Made by a program: the position numbers and the translations under genes. A stretch of DNA of 36,001 bases from an uncultured Flavobacteriales bacterium (lineage in GTDB: Bacteria > Bacteroidota > Bacteroidia > Flavobacteriales_D > Sanyastnellaceae), in the NCBI GenBank assembly GCA_913041135.1, contig CAJWIF010000010.1, forward strand, positions 1-36,001. The letters are read 5' to 3'. Positions 24,948 to 32,002 of this stretch are shown piece by piece (position 1 is the first letter of the stretch; every line of letters begins with the position of its first letter). Below the pieces are notes generated by a model. It was not told the origin of the DNA. It was given only the letters and a program-made list of their open reading frames with translations, and searched no databases.

Positions 24948-26273
24948 ATGAATGCACAGACCAAAGAATCGGGAGGTATTTCCTTAAGGGCTCCGTTTAT
25001 TATTGTAACCAGTTTGTTTTTTATGTGGGGATTCATCACTGTCATGGTGGATGCATTGATTCCCAGATTAAAAGATGTTTTTGAACTGACATTTCTGCAA
25101 GCAGGAATGGTTCAATTTGCATGGTTTGCAGCCTATGGCCTTATCAGCATTCCAGGAGGAAACCTCATCGAACGCATTGGCTACAAACGCGGAATTTTAA
25201 CCGGTTTGGGGCTTGCTTCTCTGGGCTGTTTGCTTTTTTCCCCCGCCGCTGCTACGAGAATGTATCCTTTGTTCCTGTTGGCGCTGTTCGTAGTAGCCGG
25301 AGGGATTACCATATTGCAAGTTGCTGCCAACCCGTACATCTCAGTATTGGGCTCCCCTGAAAAGGCGTCAAGTCGGTTGAATTTAGCACAGGCATTCAAT
25401 TCGTTGGGTACCACCATTGCTCCTATTGTAGCCGCGAGTTTCTTGTTGAGTGACAAGATCTTGAATTCAGACGAACAGAGTGCGCTAACGGAGTCAGCCT
25501 TGGACGCTTACCGTGCTGCTGAGGCTTCTGCTGTGCAAGGTCCATTCGTGGCTTTAGCAGTCGCTTTTGGTGTGCTGGCATTGCTGATGGGAATGAGTAA
25601 ACTGCCTCGTATTCTCGGGGGTTCTTCTCGAGGGGGATATGGAAAGGTTTTGCAAAACAAGCGCTTGGTATATGGAGCGATTGGCATCTTCGTTTATGTG
25701 GGAGCTGAGGTCGCTATCGGTTCGTACATGGTCAATTATGGTTTGGAGCTGGGAGTGGATCAAATCATCCGTGACAGTGCCGTGTTGTCATCCATGGCAT
25801 CACTTGCCGCGAGTATTGGAGGGAAGTCTTTGGCAGGAATGGACACCAAGGGGCTCATTGGAGCTTTGTTGACCTTCTATTGGGGAGGAGCCATGATTGG
25901 TCGATTCATAGGTTCAGCGGTCATGAACCGAATGGCGCCACAAAGGCTACTTGGATTTTTCGCTCTGTGTGCAGCAGCGATGACCATTCTGAGCGTCTCT
26001 AGCACGGGGGTAACAGCCTTGCTCGCACTTCTAAGTGTAGGGTTATTCAACAGCATTATGTTTCCGACCATTTTCACGTTGGGAATTAGTGAATTGGGAG
26101 ATTTGAAGCCGCTTGGAAGTGGGGTTCTGTGCACAGCAATCGTCGGGGGCGCCATCATTCCTCCAGCGGTGGGTGGGTTGGCTGATGAATTTGGCTTTTC
26201 GCTCGCTCTGATTTTACCCGTTTTATGCTACTTCTACATCCAGTATTACGCCATGCGCGTCGCACGGGACTGA
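24948..26273 (+). CDS. FucP-family (FHS) sugar:proton symporter, MFS
   Basis: A 441-aa, 12-helix inner-membrane transporter of the fucose/glucose/galactose:H+ symporter branch of the major facilitator superfamily. The first helix has FFMWGFITVMVDALIPRLKD, the typical FHS opening. LIERIGYKRGILTGL near residue 78 is the loop 2-3 MFS motif, and the central stretch ILQVAANPYISVLGSPEKAS near 127, with AQAFNSLGTTIAP, is characteristic of this family. The ATG at 24948 is preferred over a GTG 15 nt upstream because of the box spacing. It stands alone between the T9SS cargo and the small basic protein and is followed by an AT-rich hairpin. Which sugar it carries cannot be told; no sugar catabolic gene is adjacent. 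Confidence 0.88.
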   Translation: MNAQTKESGGISLRAPFIIVTSLFFMWGFITVMVDALIPRLKDVFELTFLQAGMVQFAWFAAYGLISIPGGNLIERIGYKRGILTGLGLASLGCLLFSPAAATRMYPLFLLALFVVAGGITILQVAANPYISVLGSPEKASSRLNLAQAFNSLGTTIAPIVAASFLLSDKILNSDEQSALTESALDAYRAAEASAVQGPFVALAVAFGVLALLMGMSKLPRILGGSSRGGYGKVLQNKRLVYGAIGIFVYVGAEVAIGSYMVNYGLELGVDQIIRDSAVLSSMASLAASIGGKSLAGMDTKGLIGALLTFYWGGAMIGRFIGSAVMNRMAPQRLLGFFALCAAAMTILSVSSTGVTALLALLSVGLFNSIMFPTIFTLGISELGDLKPLGSGVLCTAIVGGAIIPPAVGGLADEFGFSLALILPVLCYFYIQYYAMRVARD

Positions 26274-26293
26274 ATTTTGAGCCGATGTGCACA

Positions 26294-26325
26294 AATTTCC
26301 TTAAGAAAAGGAAATTCTTTTTGCA
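26294..26325 (+). terminator. candidate rho-independent terminator after the sugar transporter
   Basis: A 9-bp perfect stem (AATTTCCTT / AAGGAAATT, loop AAGAA) is followed by CTTTTTG, 20 bp after the transporter stop. The stem is AT-rich, so it is weaker than the terminator at 26598. The short flanking repeats TGCAC/GTGCA may extend the fold. Confidence 0.5.
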
Positions 26326-26410
26326 CTTAGTCAACAAATTAAACTGTTTTGGTGTTCTTTAGCCGAAGCAACTGAGTCGAATCCTCGATTCACGGAGAAT
26401 ATAGATTGTT

Positions 26411-26554
26411 ATGGCTCGAAAAAAGCGAGAGAAAGAATTGCAACCCAATATTAAAGTTCGTCTTGACCGACGAACGGTGATCACTGTGCGTGACCACGAT
26501 AAATTGGCGTTTTGGAAAGAGAAGTATCCTTTGTTGGAAATTATTGAAGAATAA
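26411..26554 (+). CDS. small basic protein, 47 aa, unknown
   Basis: An intact 47-codon reading frame begins MARKKREKELQPNIKVRLD and ends with an acidic tail KYPLLEIIEE. It has a lysine/arginine-rich N-terminal half, a short beta-like segment (RTVITVRD) and an aromatic FWKEKYP turn. I do not recognise the family. The case for a real gene is its position: it is isolated in a 373-bp gap, with one hairpin upstream and a strong terminator 43 bp downstream. Its composition looks like a nucleic-acid-binding small protein, but that is only a guess. No TAnnTTTG box sits close to its ATG, so it would have a conventional leader within 26330-26410. Confidence 0.55.
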   Translation: MARKKREKELQPNIKVRLDRRTVITVRDHDKLAFWKEKYPLLEIIEE

Positions 26555-26597
26555 TTAAAGCGTGTTGTAGCAACTGGTTTGCTATACTATTTCGCAT

Positions 26598-26629
26598 AAA
26601 AAAGCCGGCCTATATGGGCCGGCTTTTTT
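26598..26629. terminator. strong bidirectional rho-independent terminator
   Basis: A 13-bp perfect stem, AAAAAAGCCGGCC and its complement, encloses the 6-nt loop TATATG. The A-run on one side and T-run on the other let it work in both directions. It separates the plus-strand 47-aa gene from the minus-strand winged-helix-like gene, which ends 17 bp further on, so it can serve both convergent units. Confidence 0.9.
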
Positions 26630-26646
26630 GATGCCTTATGTTTTGG

Positions 26647-26916
26647 TTAGGCAACTTCCTCCTTTTTCCATGGTGCAAAAGCAAGTTGCTCGCGTCCTTT
26701 CTTCGTCAAGGCGTAGCCGTTCTTGTTTTGAACCATTCCATCGAGGTACAAATTGGTAATACGCTCACCGATTCGAGCTTGGCCAACGCTGAGGTCGGTG
26801 TCGGCTTCAATGCGCTTCCAAAAATTGCGTTCGAGCACGGCCAATCGGATGTGGGCTTGCTGCTCTTGCTTGTATGTATGGACAATGTCCAAAACCATAA
26901 AATCGTATTTATCCAT
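26647..26916 (-). CDS. small winged-helix-like protein, unknown
   Basis: An 89-aa protein starting MDKYDFMVLDIVHTYKQEQQ. Predicted helices are followed by VGQARIGERITNLYLDGMVQ and a strand-turn-strand NKNGYALTKKGREQL, which looks like the recognition helix and wing of a PadR/MarR-like winged helix. It could be a small DNA-binding regulator, but I cannot name the family. The ATG at 26916 is chosen because the in-frame sequence further upstream is of different composition and reads as non-coding. A TACTTTG box lies 39 nt upstream. The gene converges on the 47-aa gene across a strong terminator. Confidence 0.62.
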   Translation of the reverse strand: MDKYDFMVLDIVHTYKQEQQAHIRLAVLERNFWKRIEADTDLSVGQARIGERITNLYLDGMVQNKNGYALTKKGREQLAFAPWKKEEVA

Positions 26917-27176
26917 CTGAAAGGCTTGTAGGGTGATAGTTGATTGTCGTGTGTGCAAAGTACCCGACGGTTTCGACTTCTGGGCTACAATTGTTACATG
27001 AAATATGAACGAATTGTTAACGAGTGCACGGCCTTTGTTGGAAACTTGTGAATTGCGAATTCCTGAGGACTTTAATGGGATTGCAACCATCTTTAAACCA
27101 GCGGTGTAGCTGACTTTTAGTTTGCGTAGTCATTGCCACTTGGATTCGATCGATCTCCGATAAGAAGGGCCGACGC
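26917..27176. other. 260-bp intergenic region
   Basis: The gap between the winged-helix-like gene and the aat 3' end contains a candidate -7 box TACTTTG on the minus strand (26956-26962) for the downstream small gene. It also holds plus-strand TACAATTG at 26986-26993, 4 nt before an ATG that opens only 17 codons. A 34-codon plus-strand frame (27005-27109) is present without further support. No hairpin terminator or RNA gene was recognised. Confidence 0.4.
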
Positions 27177-27890
27177 CTACCCGATGGGATCGATTTCAGG
27201 ACTCCAGGTGCCCTTGATGGTTGCATGCTTCTTCAAGTAAATATCCAAAATTTCCATGTAATGTGTCCGCTCAATTTCCCGAGCTCCGAGTGTCGCCAAA
27301 TGTGGGTTCTGAACTTGACAATCGATGGGGCCAAAACCACGCTTTTTCGCCCACTGTACTAAATGAATAAATGCGACCTTCGAGGCGTTGTTCATGAGAG
27401 AAAACATACTTTCTCCGAAAAACATGCGCCCAATCGAAATGCCATAAAGCCCGCCGACAAGCTCGCCGTTGTGCCATGTTTCGACAGAATGAGCGAGGCC
27501 GAGTCGATGAAGCGCAACATAGGCTTCTGTAATTTCCTCTGAAATCCAGGTGCCTTCCCCTTCTCTGCGGATGTCTCCACACGCGCGCACGACCTGTTCG
27601 AAACACGTATCCATGCGGATTTCAAAAAGCCCGCGATTGAGAATGTTTCGCATGCTTTTTGAAACATTCAGTTCATCCAAATGAAGAATGGACCGTTTCT
27701 CTGGGGCCCACCAAAGAATCGGATCTTCTTCGCCGTACCAAGGGAATACGCCCGCTTCATACGCTGCAATCAGACGTGCTTCGGACAAATCTCCTCCGAC
27801 AGCCAGAAGTCCTTCCCACGATTCGTGAAGCGGGGGGAAGGAGAGGTCATCGGTCAAGAGAGCGATGCGAGGTTGGTTGGATTCAGTCAC
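27177..27890 (-). CDS. aat: leucyl/phenylalanyl-tRNA--protein transferase
   Basis: A 237-aa cytosolic enzyme that adds Leu or Phe from aminoacyl-tRNA to N-terminal Arg/Lys of proteins, marking them for ClpS/ClpAP degradation (N-degron pathway). Hallmarks are the N-terminal LSFPPLHESWEGLLAVGGDL, then AGVFPWYGEEDPILWW, GTWISEEITEAYVALHRLG, and the core VGGLYGISIGRMFFGESMFS near residue 160. I choose the GTG at 27890 (MTESNQPRIALL). It places the conserved FPP motif at the usual distance and leaves 59 bp to the divergent Nudix gene, whereas longer frames run into that gene. TGAATTTG, one mismatch from consensus, lies 6 nt upstream. Confidence 0.9.
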   Translation of the reverse strand: MTESNQPRIALLTDDLSFPPLHESWEGLLAVGGDLSEARLIAAYEAGVFPWYGEEDPILWWAPEKRSILHLDELNVSKSMRNILNRGLFEIRMDTCFEQVVRACGDIRREGEGTWISEEITEAYVALHRLGLAHSVETWHNGELVGGLYGISIGRMFFGESMFSLMNNASKVAFIHLVQWAKKRGFGPIDCQVQNPHLATLGAREIERTHYMEILDIYLKKHATIKGTWSPEIDPIG

Positions 27891-27896
27891 GCGGTA

Positions 27897-27904
27897 CAAA
27901 TTCA
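27897..27904 (-). promoter_or_regulatory. candidate -7 box of aat
   Basis: The minus strand reads TGAATTTG, one mismatch from TAnnTTTG, 6 nt before the GTG start at 27890. It faces away from the matching box of the divergent Nudix gene. Confidence 0.33.
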
Positions 27905-27937
27905 AAATCGAAGGTACCGCTAACAAGGGAATTGTGT

Positions 27938-27945
27938 GACCTTTG
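27938..27945 (+). promoter_or_regulatory. candidate -7 box of the Nudix gene
   Basis: GACCTTTG, one mismatch from TAnnTTTG, lies exactly 4 nt before the ATG at 27950, the spacing shown by the perfect boxes in this window. Confidence 0.35.
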
Positions 27946-27949
27946 TTGC

Positions 27950-28615
27950 ATGAAGGAGTTAGGGCATGATTTGCGGATCGCATTGCTTGAAAGTATTGAG
28001 GTGAATGGCCTGTTGGCGGCATCCAATGCCGAGCATGCCATGCCATTTACGAGGCCATCTCGTGCCATGGCTGAGCAAAAGGGGGTCGAAATACGACTTG
28101 CTGCGGTGCTTTTGACTATTTACCCCAGGCAGGGGTCGTGGCATGCTTTACTGATGCAGCGGACGAAATACCCCGGAGTGCACAGCGGTCAAGTTTCCAT
28201 TCCTGGTGGAGAACGAGAGGCGGTGGACGCAAACTTGATGGAGACGGCCAGAAGAGAATTCGAAGAGGAGGTGGGAATAGCCATCCCTTCAGAAATCATA
28301 TTTGGCCCACTATCCGAACGCTTCATTCCTCCCAGTCGTTTTGCCGTATCTCCTTATCTAGCCATTCTATCACAACGTCCACAGTGGAACATCGACCCCA
28401 TAGAAGTCGACTCAATTATTGAGTTTAAAGTGGATAGCTTATTGACTGACCTGGCCATGCGTCCCGTTAAAATGGAGGTGTCTCCAGGGCTGTTTCATCT
28501 CATGCCGGCTTATCCCATTCAAGGAAATGAAGTCTGGGGTGCGACGGCATTGATTTTAACGGAATTCATGGAACATTGGAAACAACTTCCAGAAGCGACG
28601 CGCAGCATGCAGTAA
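27950..28615 (+). CDS. Nudix hydrolase, CoA pyrophosphatase-like
   Basis: A 221-aa cytosolic protein. The Nudix box core TARREFEEEVGI near residues 104-115 gives the metal-binding REFEEE signature. Just before it, LLMQRTKYPGVHSGQVSIPG matches the segment that marks the CoA-pyrophosphatase (NudL/UPF0035) subfamily, with Ile in place of the usual Phe before PGG. Members hydrolyse CoA or acyl-CoA to 3',5'-ADP and (acyl-)phosphopantetheine. The ATG at 27950 is chosen by the 4-nt box spacing and because an upstream in-frame extension overlaps aat on the other strand. The HEAT-like gene follows 28 bp later with its own box. Confidence 0.86.
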   Translation: MKELGHDLRIALLESIEVNGLLAASNAEHAMPFTRPSRAMAEQKGVEIRLAAVLLTIYPRQGSWHALLMQRTKYPGVHSGQVSIPGGEREAVDANLMETARREFEEEVGIAIPSEIIFGPLSERFIPPSRFAVSPYLAILSQRPQWNIDPIEVDSIIEFKVDSLLTDLAMRPVKMEVSPGLFHLMPAYPIQGNEVWGATALILTEFMEHWKQLPEATRSMQ

Positions 28616-28631
28616 GCGTTATTCTCTACCT

Positions 28632-28639
28632 TAAATTTG
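28632..28639 (+). promoter_or_regulatory. TAnnTTTG -7 box of the HEAT-like gene
   Basis: TAAATTTG is a perfect consensus match, 4 nt before the ATG at 28644. It implies a separate, leaderless transcript despite the short 28-bp gap after the Nudix gene. No clear -33 TTG was found. Confidence 0.5.
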
Positions 28640-28643
28640 CGGC

Positions 28644-29150
28644 ATGAATGGCATTTCAGCACTTTTCTCAGCAAAGGAGTCCGAAGTTCTCGCAGCGCTT
28701 GAGGAAGCAAAAGAATCAGGGGATATCCAATGGGTGCGTCCTTTGATGGAAGTATTTCGGGATCATCCAGCAGATGCTGTTCGTAGCGAAGTGGCATCGA
28801 TGTTAAGTGCATTGAAAATCTCGGCGGCATCCGATGTCTTTGCCGATGCGCTGGAAGACCCTGAATTTCAAACAATTTATGCAGACATACTCGGATTCAT
28901 GTGGAGTTCTGGGTTTGTTCCCGAGGAGTCCTTACGAAGGGTTGCAAACTGCGCTGTAGATGGTGACTTTCGCACAGTTGTTGAAGCGCTCACATGGATT
29001 GAAGAATTGGAAAATGTGCACGATGAGAACCAATTGATGGACTCCATCCTGCTGATTCGAGGAGCCCTTGAAGACGGCAAAAATCCCGATGCGAAAGGGC
29101 TTTACGAAGCCATGCTTTCGACGCTGTTGTCTTTAGAGCGAGAGCAGTAG
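28644..29150 (+). CDS. HEAT-repeat-like protein, unknown function
   Basis: A 168-aa, almost entirely helical, acidic protein without signal peptide or membrane segment. Repeating helical pairs such as DIQWVRPLMEVFRDHPADAV followed by VRSEVASMLSAL resemble HEAT/armadillo repeats, which act as protein-binding scaffolds. No catalytic motif is visible and the partner is unknown. It ends 1 bp before the convergent carboxylase gene, leaving no room for a terminator between them. Confidence 0.65.
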   Translation: MNGISALFSAKESEVLAALEEAKESGDIQWVRPLMEVFRDHPADAVRSEVASMLSALKISAASDVFADALEDPEFQTIYADILGFMWSSGFVPEESLRRVANCAVDGDFRTVVEALTWIEELENVHDENQLMDSILLIRGALEDGKNPDAKGLYEAMLSTLLSLEREQ

Positions 29151-29151
29151 T

Positions 29152-30798
29152 TCACGTTTGCATCACACCGACGGTGAATGGCGTGTCTAAAGGGGCATGG
29201 TTGGCCGCTTCAATGCCTTGAGCGATCCACTCACGGGTCGTATTGGGGTCAATGACCGCATCGACCCAGAGTCGAGAAGCCGCATATACTGGTGATGTCT
29301 GTTCTGTATATCCTTTAGCGATCCGATCGTATAGCTCTTGTTGCGCAGTTTCATCCGGGGTTTTCCCCGTTTTTTTCAGTCGCGCTACTTCGATTTGTTG
29401 CAGCACTTTGGCAGCCTGTGCTCCACCCATAACAGCAATCTGAGCCGTGGGCCAAGCGACAATAAGTCTCGGGTCATAGGCTTTTCCACACATCGCGTAG
29501 TTTCCAGCACCATAGCTGTTTCCAACCACCACGGTAAACTTCGGAACGATGGAATTGGCGACGGCGTTAACCATTTTCGCTCCGTCTTTGATGATGCCTC
29601 CATGCTCGCTGCGCGATCCGACCATGAAACCAGAGACGTCCTGGAGAAAAACCAATGGCACCCCTTTTTGATTGCAATTCATGATGAAACGAGCCGCCTT
29701 GTCGGCACTGTCAGAATAGATGACGCCGCCAAACTGCATGCCATCCTTTTTGGATTTGACCAAATTGCGTTGGTTGGCTACAATGCCGACGCTCCACCCA
29801 TTGATTCGAGCGTATCCGGTGATCAGGGTTCTTCCGTACTCTTTCTTGTATTCTGTAAAGCTGCCGGCATCCACCAAGCCATCGATGAGATCCCGCCCTT
29901 CATAAGGCTGTGATCTCTCCGACGGAAGAATGGAACAAAGATTTCGTCCTGCGGGCTCTTCACTTCTCTCGCGACTGAATCCAGCAGTTACGCTAGGTGT
30001 TTTCAAATGAGAAACAAGTTGTCGAATCGTCTCCAAGGCCTCTTCATCGTTTTCACATTGGTAATCTGTAACACCGCTGATGGAGCTGTGTGTTTCGGAG
30101 CCACCCAGCGTCTCATTGTCCACGTCCTCACCGATGGCGGCTTTTACCAAATAACTTCCTGCTAAAAATATGGATCCTGTTCCTTTGACAATTAGCGACT
30201 CATCGCTCATAATTGGCAGATAAGCCCCACCTGCAACACACGACCCCATGACCGCTGCAATTTGAGGAATCCCCATGGCACTCAAGCGAGCGTTGTTCCG
30301 AAACATCCTTCCGAAATGTTCTTTGTCTGGGAAGATCTCATTTTGCATCGGCAAGAAAACGCCGGCACTATCCACTAAGTAAATGATGGGAATCCGGTTT
30401 TCCATGGCAATTTCTTGCGCTCTCAGATTCTTCTTTCCGGTAATAGGAAACCAGGCGCCGGCTTTGACAGTCGCATCATTGGCTACGGCGATTACGAGCC
30501 TTTTGTGTATCCGCCCAATTTGCACGATCACGCCTCCTGCAGGGCACCCTCCATGCTCCTCATACATGCCTTCTCCAGCCAGGGCCCCAATTTCCAAGGG
30601 CGTGGTGTTTGGATCAAAAAGCCCGCTCAGACGTTCCCTCGCGGTCAACTTTCCTTTGGCGTGCTCTTTTTCAATGCGTTTGATTCCACCGCCTTGGGCG
30701 GCCGTATCTGCTTTCTTTGAAATCTGAGCCCACAAGAGACGCATTGCGTCTTCATTCTGATTGTGCTCAACGGATTGGAGGTTGTCCGATTTTGCCAT
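29152..30798 (-). CDS. acyl-CoA carboxylase beta subunit (carboxyltransferase)
   Basis: A 548-aa biotin-dependent carboxyltransferase subunit, closest in pattern to methylcrotonoyl-CoA carboxylase beta, with propionyl-CoA carboxylase as the alternative. KLTARERLSGLFDP near residue 50 opens the crotonase-like N-domain. VDSAGVFLPMQNEIFPDKEH near 143 and GSCVAGGAYLPIMSDE near 184 are hallmarks, the latter forming an oxyanion-hole region. In the C-domain, FLQDVSGFMVGSRSEHGGI and VVGNSYGAGNYAMCGKAYDP form the second acyl-CoA/biotin site. The biotin carboxylase/carrier (alpha) subunit is not adjacent. The methylcrotonoyl assignment would point to leucine degradation. A perfect TACCTTTG box lies 4 nt upstream of the ATG, and the divergent ABC transporter operon starts 34 bp away. 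Confidence 0.9.
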   Translation of the reverse strand: MAKSDNLQSVEHNQNEDAMRLLWAQISKKADTAAQGGGIKRIEKEHAKGKLTARERLSGLFDPNTTPLEIGALAGEGMYEEHGGCPAGGVIVQIGRIHKRLVIAVANDATVKAGAWFPITGKKNLRAQEIAMENRIPIIYLVDSAGVFLPMQNEIFPDKEHFGRMFRNNARLSAMGIPQIAAVMGSCVAGGAYLPIMSDESLIVKGTGSIFLAGSYLVKAAIGEDVDNETLGGSETHSSISGVTDYQCENDEEALETIRQLVSHLKTPSVTAGFSRERSEEPAGRNLCSILPSERSQPYEGRDLIDGLVDAGSFTEYKKEYGRTLITGYARINGWSVGIVANQRNLVKSKKDGMQFGGVIYSDSADKAARFIMNCNQKGVPLVFLQDVSGFMVGSRSEHGGIIKDGAKMVNAVANSIVPKFTVVVGNSYGAGNYAMCGKAYDPRLIVAWPTAQIAVMGGAQAAKVLQQIEVARLKKTGKTPDETAQQELYDRIAKGYTEQTSPVYAASRLWVDAVIDPNTTREWIAQGIEAANHAPLDTPFTVGVMQT

Positions 30799-30802
30799 GT
30801 AT

Positions 30803-30810
30803 CAAAGGTA
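30803..30810 (-). promoter_or_regulatory. TAnnTTTG -7 box of the carboxylase gene
   Basis: The minus strand reads TACCTTTG, a perfect match, 4 nt before the ATG at 30798. It forms the left arm of a 9-bp inverted repeat whose right arm is the box of the divergent gene. Confidence 0.5.
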
Positions 30811-30820
30811 CGTTGAGAGG

Positions 30821-30828
30821 TACCTTTG
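30821..30828 (+). promoter_or_regulatory. TAnnTTTG -7 box of the ABC transporter operon
   Basis: TACCTTTG, a perfect match, lies 4 nt before the ATG at 30833. The transcript would start at or near the start codon. Confidence 0.5.
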
Positions 30829-30832
30829 TTGA

Positions 30833-32002
30833 ATGAAACCAAAGCTCCGAATCATTTCAGCAGCTGGAATCTTAGTCTGTATCAGCGCTATGTTCCTATT
30901 GTCAGGATGTGTGCGTCCAGCAAAATCGGATATGACGGGTGCGTTTGAAGTGGTGAAGGCTTCCTATGCTGATGGGTTTTATTGGAGAAGCTGGGAAGAT
31001 GGGGATGTCAAACGAACGTGTTTGGAAATTGTTTCCCCAGGTGATTCCGTGATTGTAGCGACGGTCTATCGAGACTCTATATCGTGGATGTCCGATGCAA
31101 GGCGGGGTATGACCGCAGTCGTCATTGGACCTATTGAACGGGGGGTAGCCACCTTGAGTACCACACATGTTGCCTTGATTTCTTCGTGGGATTCGGCCTG
31201 TATTCATTGGTCTGGTGGAGCTTATGTTGATTTTATCCGTTGGCAGCCTGCGCTCGATAAATTGGCCCGAGGAGATGCACATGATATCGGAGGAGAACCG
31301 GAAGTCGACAGGGAAAAATTGGTGTCCTTGGCCCCGGCTGTTTTGACAATCTATCCCTTTGGGGATCCACTGCAAGGAGTCAACTTAAGGCAGCGCGTAC
31401 CAGTCGTTCCGATCATGGAGTACTTGGAATCACAACCGTTAGGAAGGGCTGAGTGGATGCGGGCTATGGGGTGGATGATGGGGGATTCTGCGGCGAAACA
31501 ATCGGATTTGAAATTTTTGGAAATTGCGGGGACGTATGAGCGCTTGCGCAATGCAGTGGCTCAGAAGGCAGGAAAACCGAGAGTCTTTACAGGAAGTGTG
31601 CAACAAGGCACTTGGCATGCTCCTGGAAGCACGAGTTTCATCGCGACGTTGTTAGAGGATGCAGGGTTGACCTATATTTTGGATTCTGATTCTGGCCGGG
31701 AGAATGTCGAGGTTGCCTTGGAGAAAATGGTGGTTCTGAGTCAAACTGCTGATGCGTGGGGGATGGTAACGCATCACCCCGGTCAACTCAGCCGTTCGGC
31801 TTTTTTAGAGGCTGATGAGCGCCATGCCATGCTTCTACCTCCTACCCAACAGGTGTTTGTGGCCAATACCGCCAACTGTGATTATTTTGGAATGTGGGTG
31901 GCCCGACCTGATGCCATGCTCGAAAACTTAGTGGCTTTGTTTGATGAAGACTACACCTGGTCGCACGATTTTCAACCTTGCTTTGAATGGATTCCAGAAT
32001 GA
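30833..32002 (+). CDS. ABC transporter substrate-binding lipoprotein, BtuF/FecB-like
   Basis: A 389-aa lipoprotein: the signal peptide ends in FLLSGC (Cys 26), so it is anchored in the periplasm. The fold is the class III helical-backbone binding protein of cobalamin, heme or siderophore importers. The N-terminal ~100 residues (YADGFYWRSWEDG, VVIGPIERGVATLSTTHVAL) match the Bacteroidota version of the family. VSLAPAVLTIYPFG near 165 corresponds to the family segment that aligns with the binding cleft, and VPIMEYLESQPLGRAEWM is also family-like. It overlaps the permease gene by ATGA. The ligand is not identifiable from sequence; cobalamin is one candidate given the B12-type regulator elsewhere in the window, and iron chelates are the other. 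Confidence 0.84.
   Translation: MKPKLRIISAAGILVCISAMFLLSGCVRPAKSDMTGAFEVVKASYADGFYWRSWEDGDVKRTCLEIVSPGDSVIVATVYRDSISWMSDARRGMTAVVIGPIERGVATLSTTHVALISSWDSACIHWSGGAYVDFIRWQPALDKLARGDAHDIGGEPEVDREKLVSLAPAVLTIYPFGDPLQGVNLRQRVPVVPIMEYLESQPLGRAEWMRAMGWMMGDSAAKQSDLKFLEIAGTYERLRNAVAQKAGKPRVFTGSVQQGTWHAPGSTSFIATLLEDAGLTYILDSDSGRENVEVALEKMVVLSQTADAWGMVTHHPGQLSRSAFLEADERHAMLLPPTQQVFVANTANCDYFGMWVARPDAMLENLVALFDEDYTWSHDFQPCFEWIPE

Larger units (their letters stand above)
30803..30828. repeat. inverted repeat in the divergent carboxylase/ABC-transporter gap
   Basis: Perfect 9-bp arms CAAAGGTAC (30803-30811) and GTACCTTTG (30820-30828) are separated by 8 bp. The arms contain the back-to-back -7 boxes of the two divergent genes. 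The symmetry could also be an operator for a dimeric regulator controlling both. Confidence 0.6.

Noticed and set aside
26917-27090. 58-codon extension of the small winged-helix-like gene
   Set aside because: The composition changes sharply at the internal ATG (26916), and the extension includes a candidate promoter box, so it is treated as intergenic.
27659-27949. 97-codon N-terminal extension of the Nudix gene
   Set aside because: It is antisense to the 5' part of aat, and the extension is Arg/Gly-rich and unlike Nudix proteins; the ATG at 27950 has the typical box spacing.
29338-29913. 191-codon plus-strand frame inside the carboxylase gene
   Set aside because: Antisense to conserved carboxyltransferase motifs and without own promoter box or domain.
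30829-30835. Cobalamin riboswitch ahead of the BtuF-like operon
   Set aside because: Only about 34 bp separate the divergent genes, and the promoter box is 4 nt from the start codon, so there is no room for a B12-binding leader RNA.
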